A DNA stretch of 17,715 nucleotides from SURF-32 sp964648365 (lineage in GTDB: Bacteria; Planctomycetota; Phycisphaerae; UBA1845), in contig CAZYLK010000131.1 of the NCBI GenBank assembly GCA_964648365.1, positions 1-17,715 of the forward strand, in the 5' to 3' direction. The position numbers and the translations under genes are program-made. The number at the start of each line of letters is the position of its first letter. Within the stretch, counting starts at the first letter, position 1. This document shows positions 7,051 to 13,326 of the stretch, piece by piece. The notes under the pieces are model-generated. The model made no database searches and was not told where the DNA came from. It saw nothing but the letters and a program-made list of their open reading frames with translations.

Positions 7051-7980
7051 ATGTCGCCGGTCATGAACGCCGCCGCCATTCGGGTTGCCGAGGTCGCCGC
7101 GAACCGCATCCTGTGCGACGAACATCTGCGCCTGACGCTTCACGTTCGCGAACGCATCGCGGCCGCGCCCGGCCAGTTTGTGCATCTGTGCCCATTGTCT
7201 GAAACCACCGTCGCGACCGTCGAAGCGGGCGCCCCGGAGGCGCCCGCGCCGCTGGCCATGCCGCTTCTGCGCCGCGCCTTCAGCATCGCGTCGCTGACCG
7301 CTGCGGCTGACGGCTGCGACTTCGACGTGATCTACCGCGTCGTCGGCGCGGGAACGCGATGGATGGCGTCGCTGCGCGCAGGCGATCAGGTCAGCGTGCT
7401 CGGCCCGCTGGGCAATCGGTTTCCGATCGCCGACGACCTGCGAGAGGCGTGGCTGGTGGCGGGTGGCGTGGGGCTGCCGCCGATGCTGTGGCAGGCGGAG
7501 GCGCTCGCGTCGGCCGGCGTGGCGACGATCGCCTTCTGCGGCGCGCGCTCGGCGAATCTGCTGCCGCTGAGCATTGTTGACGCCGAGGCGGCGGCGGATG
7601 GCTGTCCCAAGCCCATCGCCCGCGAGTTCGCCGAACATGGCGTGTCCACGGTGATCGCGACCGATGACGGCTCGCTCGGCTTCGCCGGACACGTGGGCGC
7701 CGCGGTAGCGGCACACTTTGATCGCGCCCGGCCGGACGTGAACGCCCTGGCGGTTTACACCTGCGGTCCCGAACGCATGATGCACTTCGTGGCCGAGTTC
7801 TGCGCCGCGCGCGGCATCCGATGCTACGCCTGCGTCGAGCAGGCCATGGCGTGCGGCACGGGCATGTGCCAGTCGTGCGTGGTGCCCGTGCATGACGAGG
7901 CGGCGCCGGATGCATGGCGGTATGCGCTGTGCTGCACGGAGGGGCCGGTGTTCGACGCGACGCGCATTAAGTGGACGTAA
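7051..7980 (+). CDS. pyrK: dihydroorotate dehydrogenase electron transfer subunit (PyrK-like)
   Basis: A 309-residue iron-sulfur flavoprotein of the ferredoxin reductase-like family. In PyrD-PyrK complexes it passes electrons between NAD and the dehydrogenase that makes orotate for pyrimidines. The FAD site is RRAFSI (74-79). The NAD-binding part has GGVGLPP (138-144) and CGPERMM (238-244). A 2Fe-2S site is formed by Cys268, Cys273, Cys276 and Cys294 or 295 (C-x4-C-x2-C-x17/18-C). ATG codons at 7051 and 7063 are both possible: GAGGG directly abuts the first, while GGGGG at 7036-7041 is suitably spaced. No pyrD or other pyrimidine gene is in the window, so a different oxidoreductase partner is possible. 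Confidence 0.88.
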   Translation: MSPVMNAAAIRVAEVAANRILCDEHLRLTLHVRERIAAAPGQFVHLCPLSETTVATVEAGAPEAPAPLAMPLLRRAFSIASLTAAADGCDFDVIYRVVGAGTRWMASLRAGDQVSVLGPLGNRFPIADDLREAWLVAGGVGLPPMLWQAEALASAGVATIAFCGARSANLLPLSIVDAEAAADGCPKPIAREFAEHGVSTVIATDDGSLGFAGHVGAAVAAHFDRARPDVNALAVYTCGPERMMHFVAEFCAARGIRCYACVEQAMACGTGMCQSCVVPVHDEAAPDAWRYALCCTEGPVFDATRIKWT

Positions 7981-8000
7981 TCGCCGCCATGTGCGATTCG

Positions 8001-8038
8001 CCACGGTCTCAGCCTCCACGCGGGGTTGAGGCCCGTGG
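8001..8038. repeat. imperfect palindrome after pyrK, related to the CACGGTCTCG hairpins
   Basis: CCACGG (8001-8006) pairs with CCGTGG (8033-8038) and CTCA (8008-8011) with TGAG (8027-8030), separated by a GC-rich loop. The stem resembles the extragenic hairpins near both window edges but with an enlarged loop. It begins 20 bases after the pyrK stop codon and could mark its transcript end, although no T-run follows. A CAGAGCGTGCG direct repeat follows at about 8056 and 8133. Confidence 0.45.
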
Positions 8039-8206
8039 CTCGGCGCCTGAACGTCAGAGCGTGCGGATCGGCCTCCCGGGCGTTCGCAGGCCCGGGCCGC
8101 GCGGGATTCGAAACGGGGGGCGAATAACCGCTCAGAGCGTGCGAATACCGCCCGGACGGATTTCAACCGCACTTACCCCCCGCTTCGACGCCGGCAGGGA
8201 TCAGCC

Positions 8207-8950
8207 ATGTGGTTTAACAGCGCAGACGACATCGAACCGTGTTCACTCCGGGAGCAGTTGAAGTCGGGCGAGGCGGGCTGGATCACCCGGATCGGCGTGA
8301 GCCTGGCGGCGCTGGCGGCGCTGGCGGCCGTGGCGATGCTGGTGCTCGCGCTGATCAATACGATGACGCCGCCGCTGCAGTATCAGGTCACGCAGCGTGA
8401 TGGCAGCGTGAACGTCTACACGCGGCCGCGAATCGACGACGAACACGTCGCCCTGGGCGTGGCGCTGGCCGCGGCGGCCTGGTGTTTCGTGCTGACGAAA
8501 GTCTGGGCGACGTATCGGCGCTTCCGCCTGCTGATGCGGGGCGTGTTTGGCGTGATCGGCATCTGGGCGGTGGCGATTCCGCTCAGCGTGGCGCTGGATT
8601 CGTGGGCACGCCCGTCGGAAGAGTTGTGGATCGCGATGACGATTCTGCTCGCGGCTGCCGCCACGTTTCTGTGGATCACCCACGTCGGCCACAAGGCGGC
8701 CGCCGGGAGGCGGCTGCGGCAACGCGACGGCATCATCAACGTGATCTGCCCCGCCTGCGGCTACTCGCTGATCGGCCTGCGCGAAGCGCGCTGCCCGGAA
8801 TGCGGCGAGCAATTCACCCTTGATGAACTGATCCGCCGCCAGGAGTTCGCCCTGCCGAAGTCGGCCCTGGTCGTCACGGACCGAACGGAGGGAAGGAGCC
8901 CCGAAGCCCCGCGCCAACCTCAGAGCGCCAGCTTTAGCGCCGGGCGTTGA
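8207..8950 (+). CDS. four-helix membrane protein with C-terminal zinc ribbon
   Basis: A 247-residue protein of unknown function. Hydrophobic segments lie at about 28-50, 80-98, 110-130 and 140-160. The soluble tail has a CxxC...CxxC zinc ribbon (Cys181, Cys184, Cys196, Cys199; CPACGYSLIGL and RCPECGEQF). This ribbon type recurs in small planctomycete membrane proteins, and two more genes in this window carry it (10116-10682 and 11296-11811). AGGGA six bases upstream supports the ATG. The last residues (about 237-247, SASFSAGR) and the TGA stop are read from the first units of a 44-bp repeat array, so the original C-terminus may have been replaced. The ribbon probably acts in protein or nucleic-acid contacts; this is inference. 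Confidence 0.8.
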   Translation: MWFNSADDIEPCSLREQLKSGEAGWITRIGVSLAALAALAAVAMLVLALINTMTPPLQYQVTQRDGSVNVYTRPRIDDEHVALGVALAAAAWCFVLTKVWATYRRFRLLMRGVFGVIGIWAVAIPLSVALDSWARPSEELWIAMTILLAAAATFLWITHVGHKAAAGRRLRQRDGIINVICPACGYSLIGLREARCPECGEQFTLDELIRRQEFALPKSALVVTDRTEGRSPEAPRQPQSASFSAGR

Positions 8951-9112
8951 CTTCACAGCCCCGGCTTTCAAGCGGCATTCACGCCGGGCGTTGACTTAAG
9001 AGCCCCGGCTTTCAAGCAGCATTCACGCCGGGCGTTGACTTCAGAGCCCCGGTTTTCAAGCAGCACTCACGCCGGGCGTTGACTTCAGAGCCCCGGCTTT
9101 CAAGCCGGGAGT
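8939..9112. repeat. 44-bp tandem repeat array, about four copies
   Basis: Units start at 8939, 8983, 9027 and 9071, each opening with GCCGGGCGTTGACTT and carrying CCCCGGCTTTCAAG. A weaker copy precedes them (about 8916-8938). GCCGGG and CCCGGC inside each unit can pair, and the final copy ends in a perfect CCCGGCTT / AAGCCGGG palindrome (9092-9099 with 9102-9109). The unit is not a multiple of three. The spacing has no unique spacers, so it is not a CRISPR array. The 8951-9616 stretch holds this array, a second array and no convincing gene. Confidence 0.85.
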
Positions 9113-9362
9113 GTTGGGGCAGACGGCTCCCCCCGCCGGAATAACCCCGCCGGGCAGCAGATCGCCCGGGGGCTACTCCGCGCGGCACCAGACCGCCCCG
9201 CCGCAGCAACCTGCCATGCAGCGAACCGACCCCCGACCGCGCCGCACGGGTCGAACGCCCCGCTGCGGCGGGCGGTCGCGGAGCCGGCGTGCCCAGCGGC
9301 TCTCCGGATCGCTCCAAGCGGGCAGAAAAAAATAAAAAAGTCGCGTTGCGCCGGGCGGTGGC

Positions 9363-9390
9363 GGGAGACTATGGCAGGCAGAGGTCTCCC
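9363..9390. repeat. 7-bp inverted repeat GGGAGAC / GTCTCCC
   Basis: GGGAGAC (9363-9369) and GTCTCCC (9384-9390) are perfect reverse complements with a 14-base loop. They follow an A-rich tract at about 9327-9341. Function unknown; it could be a hairpin in a transcript or a binding site. Confidence 0.35.
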
Positions 9391-9432
9391 GTGACCGGCC
9401 GCGTGGCCGCGAACGGCAGGTCAGCCCGCCCG

Positions 9433-9564
9433 GGCTGCGAACGCCCGACCGGTGTTGCTCGGCGACCCGGCGTTGAGGGGCGACCGGTCGGTGGTTTGAG
9501 AACCGGCGTTGACGGGCGACCGGTCGGTAGTTTGAGAACCGGCGCTGGCCGGCGAAGCGTCGGT
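9433..9564. repeat. 36-bp tandem repeat array
   Basis: Two near-identical 36-base units lie at 9469-9504 and 9505-9540 (core GGCGACCGGTCGGT, then GTTTGAGAACC). A degenerate copy precedes them at 9433-9468 and a partial copy follows at 9541-9564. The core has the palindrome GACCGGTC. The period is a multiple of three, so all frames show 12-residue repeats, but no frame has a credible start or protein. Confidence 0.7.
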
Positions 9565-9616
9565 GCACGCCCGGGCCGGCCGGCGGTGCCCGTCGCGCGA
9601 CTGGAGTTTCGACGGC

Positions 9617-10114
9617 ATGATAGCCCATCCGTATAATCCCGGCTGGCGGATGCTTGAGGTCCGCGACGGGTCGGTCAACGTCGTGGCCGCAGTCTGCGGC
9701 GGGAGCGCAGTACTCCCACCGCCGTTGGCGGGCGACGAGGTCGTGGCGATGCGGGTTGAGGACGGCTATATGGTCGTCAACCAGGACGCCAACTGGAACG
9801 TCGTGTCCGCGACGGACCTCGCCGGGCGAGTCCTCGAACGCACCTTCTACACCGCCTACGGCCTGCCCACCTTCAACTCCGAAACCTACTTCGGCGACTA
9901 CGACGGCGACGGAGAAGTGGATTCCACTGACGACGCCGAACTCGGCAGCGGCCAGACCTGCCGGGGCGCCAGCCCAACCGGCGCCTGCCGCGTCTTCGAC
10001 TTCGACCAGGACGCAGACCTCGTGAGCGACGACCAGACCGTCATGACCGCACTCGTCGCACTGGCGTCGACCAATCACGTCCGGCTGGCGCGGACAAGCG
10101 GGGCGAGAGCCTGA
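9617..10114 (+). pseudogene. truncated RHS/YD-repeat protein with dockerin-like calcium motifs
   Basis: A 165-residue open frame that looks like an internal fragment of a large RHS protein. Residues 52-87 (VVNQDANWNVVSATDLAG, then TAYGLPTF) match the YD/RHS repeat style. Residues 93-105 (GDYDGDGEVDSTDD) and 128-141 (DFDQDADLVSDDQT) are dockerin-like Asp-rich loops. The usual long run of upstream YD repeats and the downstream RHS core are both missing. The ATG at 9617 has no good ribosome site, and a longer start at 9563 adds only repeat-derived sequence. Residues 22-40 fit the family poorly, and another frame there reads GAQY, as expected in RHS proteins, hinting at old frameshifts. It may still be translated. 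It ends one base before the next start codon. Confidence 0.6.
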
Positions 10115-10115
10115 C

Positions 10116-10682
10116 ATGAGTCGGTTCTGGATTTCAGCAGTAGTCGGGACGGTCGTCGGCTCAGCATTGGCGCTGACGCTCCCCATAGACGGATGGAGCA
10201 ACAAGGTCACGGCCTCCGTGATCACTTGGGTCGTCGCAGTTCCGACGCCCGTGCCCATTCCTCCTGAAGTCCCGCCGTCACCCGATGCTGATCCACAGAC
10301 GGCCGCAAATTATGCAGTGTTGCAGCGGTATCAACGCATCCTGATTCTACTGGAGAACGACAGGGCGCAATTGACATACCAGAGGAACGTCATGCGTCTC
10401 TCGCAGCAGACAAGCTCCATCATGCAGACTTGCATACACGTCCTTGCGGGTTGTCTTGCGACGTTATCGTGTCTTGCGCTGCTACGTCCGCGACCCAGGC
10501 CCGGGTGGTGTCCGTATTGCAACTACAATCTCACCGGGAATACAAGTGGTGTTTGCCCGGAGTGTGGCAAAGAGATTCGCGGGCCGTCGCCGCAAGGCAG
10601 CGACACGCCCGCGATTGACGCCTCGCCTGGAGACGGCCCTCGCGCGCTTGCCGGGTCGAGGACGGCGGCTTGTGAGCAGTGA
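10116..10682 (+). CDS. membrane protein with coiled region and C-terminal zinc ribbon
   Basis: A 188-residue protein of unknown function. A first hydrophobic segment (5-24) is followed by a Pro-rich stretch (42-59), a likely helical or coiled segment (64-98) and a second membrane helix (about 103-123). A zinc ribbon follows: Cys132, Cys135, Cys147, Cys150 (CPYCNYNLTG...CPECGKEI). This predicts an exported middle part and a cytoplasmic ribbon. It begins one base after the RHS-like fragment, suggesting coupled translation. Base composition is clearly lower in GC than surrounding genes (31 of 60 in bases 10321-10380). Being directly downstream of an RHS end, it might be an immunity-type or accessory protein; that is inference only. 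Confidence 0.75.
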   Translation: MSRFWISAVVGTVVGSALALTLPIDGWSNKVTASVITWVVAVPTPVPIPPEVPPSPDADPQTAANYAVLQRYQRILILLENDRAQLTYQRNVMRLSQQTSSIMQTCIHVLAGCLATLSCLALLRPRPRPGWCPYCNYNLTGNTSGVCPECGKEIRGPSPQGSDTPAIDASPGDGPRALAGSRTAACEQ

Positions 10683-10740
10683 AACTGGCGCATGGGATGC
10701 GAATGCCGGTTGGTGCGATTATTACAAGAAGGAGCAGGCA

Positions 10741-11223
10741 ATGTCTTTGCGTTTCAATTTCAGGTGCGTTATTGTCGCTGCGACATCGGTGCTGCTCCTT
10801 GCCCTCGTCGGCTGCGACATGTGCCGAAGCCAGTGCAAGGAAGCCGACGGGTGTAGTGAGAAGCCCATCGAGGATTTTGCGAATTATGATGCCGCGCTGG
10901 AAGAATGGCGTAGCGCGGCGCAGGTGGACCCTGATCCAAGCTGCGCCACGGCGACCAGCAGAGTCGCCGGCGAGTGTGCGGGAGGCGAGCGGCTCTTCTT
11001 GTACGAGGAAACGTCGGACTGGCACGCGACGCTGGTGCGCTACTACGATGCCGAGAGTCGCGCATTCCAGGGCATGACCCGGCCGACCATGTACACACTC
11101 ATTCCCTGCCCTCATCTCTACTGGCCCGAACGCCTTGATTGCAATGATGCGGTTGTTATCGAAGTCGTCTGCGGTACGGGGCACAACGCAGGCGATGCCA
11201 TCAACCTGCCCGGCACGCAATAG
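10741..11223 (+). CDS. putative lipoprotein of unknown function
   Basis: A 160-residue protein. The N-terminus is a lipoprotein signal: basic start, hydrophobic core (VIVAATSVLLLAL) and lipobox LVGC, so the mature protein would begin at Cys25 and be membrane-anchored. The mature part is rich in cysteine (about ten), implying disulfides, but no family is recognised. AAGGAG six bases before the ATG is the best ribosome site in this part of the window and decides against the longer open frame that begins at 10444. It sits between two zinc-ribbon membrane proteins with similar lower GC, probably in one transcription unit. Confidence 0.75.
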   Translation: MSLRFNFRCVIVAATSVLLLALVGCDMCRSQCKEADGCSEKPIEDFANYDAALEEWRSAAQVDPDPSCATATSRVAGECAGGERLFLYEETSDWHATLVRYYDAESRAFQGMTRPTMYTLIPCPHLYWPERLDCNDAVVIEVVCGTGHNAGDAINLPGTQ

Positions 11224-11295
11224 CGGGTGGCAGACCGAAGGGGGAGTAGCGCGTCGACCTCCACCACTACTTGTCAGCGGACTGTTACGTGTGAA

Positions 11296-11811
11296 ATGGC
11301 CACGATTTCTCCTTCAAGCCGAAGTGTACGTCTTTGGGTCGTCACGCTGGTGACTGCGTTCGCTGCACCCCAGTGCTGGTTATGTGCAATTACGTTTGTA
11401 GGGTACTGGCACGAGTTGCTCCAAGGGACTGGAGGCGTTCCAATTAAACTTGAGACCATAAGGGGGCTCATCGGCTCGGCGGCTCCGTTGCTTCTTCTCG
11501 GCCTTGTCGCCGCGTTATGGCACAATTGGATCTCGGTCCGATGGGTGATAGGGTTCGGCATTGTCGAGTCTGTTCTGGAGGTGGCCTTGCAGTGCTACAT
11601 CGACAGAACGCAATACAACATGGCTGTGAGTATTCTGGTCGCCTATGGGTGCGTACCGTCCGTCTGGATTGCATCGGCCGTGCTACTATCTCGAAGGAGG
11701 GGCATCGCCCGAGATGATCAGACGGCACCGACGTGCTCCCAGTGCGGTTATTGCCTTCGTGGACTCGCGCAAGTCTGCTGCCCGGAGTGTGGGCGCGAGC
11801 AGGCTATTTGA
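11296..11811 (+). CDS. membrane protein with C-terminal zinc ribbon
   Basis: A 171-residue protein of unknown function with about four hydrophobic segments and a terminal zinc ribbon (Cys147, Cys150, Cys162, Cys165; CSQCGYCLRGL...CCPECGREQ). The start is uncertain: ATG at 11296 gives a sensible first membrane helix, while an in-frame GTG at 11227, three bases after the previous stop, adds 23 Ser/Thr-rich residues. Neither has a clear ribosome site. The frame ends at TGA (11809-11811), but the next 16 codons in the same frame encode a further ribbon half (GLTEPRCSECGEF) before TAG. Composition is lower in GC (33 of 60 in 11341-11400) than the ABC operon beside it. Confidence 0.72.
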   Translation: MATISPSSRSVRLWVVTLVTAFAAPQCWLCAITFVGYWHELLQGTGGVPIKLETIRGLIGSAAPLLLLGLVAALWHNWISVRWVIGFGIVESVLEVALQCYIDRTQYNMAVSILVAYGCVPSVWIASAVLLSRRRGIARDDQTAPTCSQCGYCLRGLAQVCCPECGREQAI

Positions 11812-11862
11812 TTGGTTGGTCTCACGGAACCCCGCTGCTCGGAGTGCGGAGAGTTCATCTAG
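11812..11862 (+). pseudogene. in-frame remnant of a second zinc-ribbon end
   Basis: Directly after the TGA at 11809-11811, and in the same frame, the codons read LVGLTEPRCSECGEFI and then TAG. This matches the second half of the ribbon in the protein at 8207-8950 (LIGLREARCPECGEQF). A shifted frame across the junction reads GYLIG, the residues that would normally precede it. It looks like the tail of another zinc-ribbon gene joined to this one by recombination, with a small frameshift. Confidence 0.6.
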
Positions 11863-11922
11863 GCAAGTTCGCCGGCTGGGAGGCGAAGACCCGCCCGAGC
11901 GGGCTCGTGCCACACCAGACGT

Positions 11923-11971
11923 CACCGGTTGAAAAGCGGTGCCACACACGAATCACCGGTTGAAAACCGGT
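11923..11971. repeat. ACCGGTTGAAAACCGGT palindromes between convergent genes
   Basis: Two related units 31 bases apart begin CACCGGTTGAAAA (11923 and 11954). The second is a perfect 7-bp hairpin with loop GAA (11955-11971). They lie 22 bases beyond the end of the permease gene and after the plus-strand zinc-ribbon gene, a position suited to a two-way transcript end, but no T-run is present. Confidence 0.55.
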
Positions 11972-11993
11972 CCCCCCAACGGAAGACGCCGCC

Positions 11994-13139
11994 TCAATCA
12001 AGCTGCTTCTGGAAGCGCTTCAGGCTCAGCGCGATGGCCAGGAAGCAGCAGGCGGCCAGGCCGGCGACGTGGGGCAGCAGGTCGGCCAGGTTGGCGCCGC
12101 GGAGGATGATGCCGCGGAGGATCTCGAGGAAATAGGTCACGGGCAGGGCGTAGCCGACCAGAAAGAGCGGCAGCGGCATCTCCGCCCGCGGGAACATGAA
12201 GCCCGACAGCAGCATCGACGGCATCATAATCAGGAACGAAAGCTGCAGTGCCTGAAGCTGCGTGCCGGCGAGGGTCGAGATGAGCAGGCCCATCGCCAGG
12301 GCGGTCAGGATAAACAGCGTCGAGAGGGAAAACAGCAATGCGAGGCTGCCCGCGATGGGCACGCCGAACAGTCCCACCATGATGACCAGGATAATCAGCA
12401 GTTCGCCGCAGGACATCAGCGCGTACGGCGCGAGCTTGCCCAGCAGCAGTCCCATCCGCCCCACCGGCGTAACGAAAAGCTGCTCCAGCGTGCCGAACTC
12501 GCGCTCGCGGACGATGGAGGAACTGGTGAGAAAAATCAGCACGATCTGGAGGATGGTTCCGATCAGGCCGGGGATGAAAAAATACGAACTTTCCAGGTCG
12601 GGGTTGTAGAGCAGGCGTGGGCGCACCTCGATGGGCAGGGCGAAGCGGCCGGTGTCGCCGCGGGCCGGGCCGGTCTGCTGCGCCTCGGCCACCGCGCGGC
12701 CGCGCGACAGCGACAGGCGGATGCCCAGCAGCTCGGCCGTGTTCATCGCGGTGGTGGCGACCTGGGAGTCGCTGCCGTCGATGAGCATCTGCACGGTGGC
12801 CTGCTCGCGGCGCAGCAGCCGCTCCGAATAATCCGGCGGGATGACCAGGGCCGCCTTGGCCCGCCCGCTGCGCAGCGCCCGCTGCACGGATTCATAGTCC
12901 AGGCAGCGCTCTTCGATGCGAAACGTGCCCGTGTTGCAGAAAGCGTCCACCAGCAGCCGGCTCTCCCGCCGCTGATCCATGTCGAAAACGGCGATGGGGA
13001 TGTTCTCAATGGTCACGTCGATGGCGTAGCCGAAAATAACAAGCTGTAGCGCCGGCACGACGAAAGCGAAGAAGATCGTACTGCGCTCCCGGCGGATGTG
13101 GGCGAACTCTTTCAGCAGGATGGCGTAGAGACCGTTCAT
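11994..13139 (-). CDS. ABC-2 type transporter permease (YbhS/YhhJ-like)
   Basis: A 381-residue membrane subunit of an exporter. Residues 1-20 are a basic cytoplasmic start (LLKEFAHIRRERST), 21-42 the first helix, and about 43-190 a large extracytoplasmic domain. Five or so helices follow, with the ABC-2 signature REREFGTLEQLFVTP between the first two and LSGFMFP later. This is the arrangement of the YbhS/YhhJ permeases that pair with a fusion protein and ATPase. Only one permease gene is present, so a homodimer is likely. The ATG at 13139 was chosen because upstream codons are read from a heptad repeat (SLFAIRYFP). No ribosome site is visible, and 165 bases separate it from the ATPase gene, unusual for such operons. 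Confidence 0.9.
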   Translation of the reverse strand: MNGLYAILLKEFAHIRRERSTIFFAFVVPALQLVIFGYAIDVTIENIPIAVFDMDQRRESRLLVDAFCNTGTFRIEERCLDYESVQRALRSGRAKAALVIPPDYSERLLRREQATVQMLIDGSDSQVATTAMNTAELLGIRLSLSRGRAVAEAQQTGPARGDTGRFALPIEVRPRLLYNPDLESSYFFIPGLIGTILQIVLIFLTSSSIVREREFGTLEQLFVTPVGRMGLLLGKLAPYALMSCGELLIILVIMVGLFGVPIAGSLALLFSLSTLFILTALAMGLLISTLAGTQLQALQLSFLIMMPSMLLSGFMFPRAEMPLPLFLVGYALPVTYFLEILRGIILRGANLADLLPHVAGLAACCFLAIALSLKRFQKQLD

Positions 13140-13140
13140 G

Positions 13141-13326
13141 GGGAAATAACGAATGGCGAATAGCGAATAACGAATGCCAGAGGAATTGCGAATAACGAAT
13201 AGCGACAAATGTCAGAACACAGGCAGCGTCAACCTGATGAGCAAGCGAACGACAGCGGGCACACAACGTGAAAGATGTTCCGTCTTCTCTTCATTCGTTA
13301 TTCGCTATTCGACATTCGCTATTCCC
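13141..13326. repeat. inverted arrays of the heptad GAATNNC
   Basis: Heptads GAATGGC, GAATAGC, GAATAAC, GAATGCC and, after four extra bases, GAATTGC, GAATAAC and GAATAGC run from about 13145 to 13207 on the plus strand. The same heptads run on the minus strand at 13291-13326. The arms 13145-13176 and 13292-13323 are reverse complements over 32 bases with two mismatches, and the match extends outward with a one-base bulge. The loop between arms is about 115 bases. The right array also supplies the last codons and TAG stop of the ATPase gene (GIANVE). Confidence 0.8.

Noticed and set aside
6850..7066. Small plus-strand open frames of 65 codons between the cupredoxin and pyrK
   Set aside because: Neither has a ribosome site or protein features, and both run through the hairpins and terminator that better explain the region.
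6766..8172. A 468-codon open frame on the minus strand
   Set aside because: It is antisense to pyrK and crosses the terminator and leader structures. It has no recognisable motif, whereas the plus-strand frame has FAD, NAD and iron-sulfur motifs.
8939..9112. CRISPR array
   Set aside because: The units are contiguous 44-base copies with no unique spacers, and no cas genes are in the window.
9173..10258. A 361-codon open frame on the minus strand
   Set aside because: It crosses the 36-bp array and is antisense to the RHS-like fragment. Its 12-residue repeats come from the DNA repeat, not from a conserved protein.
11809..11811. TGA read as selenocysteine or tryptophan
   Set aside because: Other genes here end in TGA, no selenocysteine insertion hairpin could be recognised, and the position is not a cysteine site in the ribbon pattern. 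A recombination remnant is simpler.
12069..13049. A 326-codon Gln/Arg/Glu-rich open frame on the plus strand
   Set aside because: It is antisense to the ABC-2 permease; its odd composition is the complement of hydrophobic codons.
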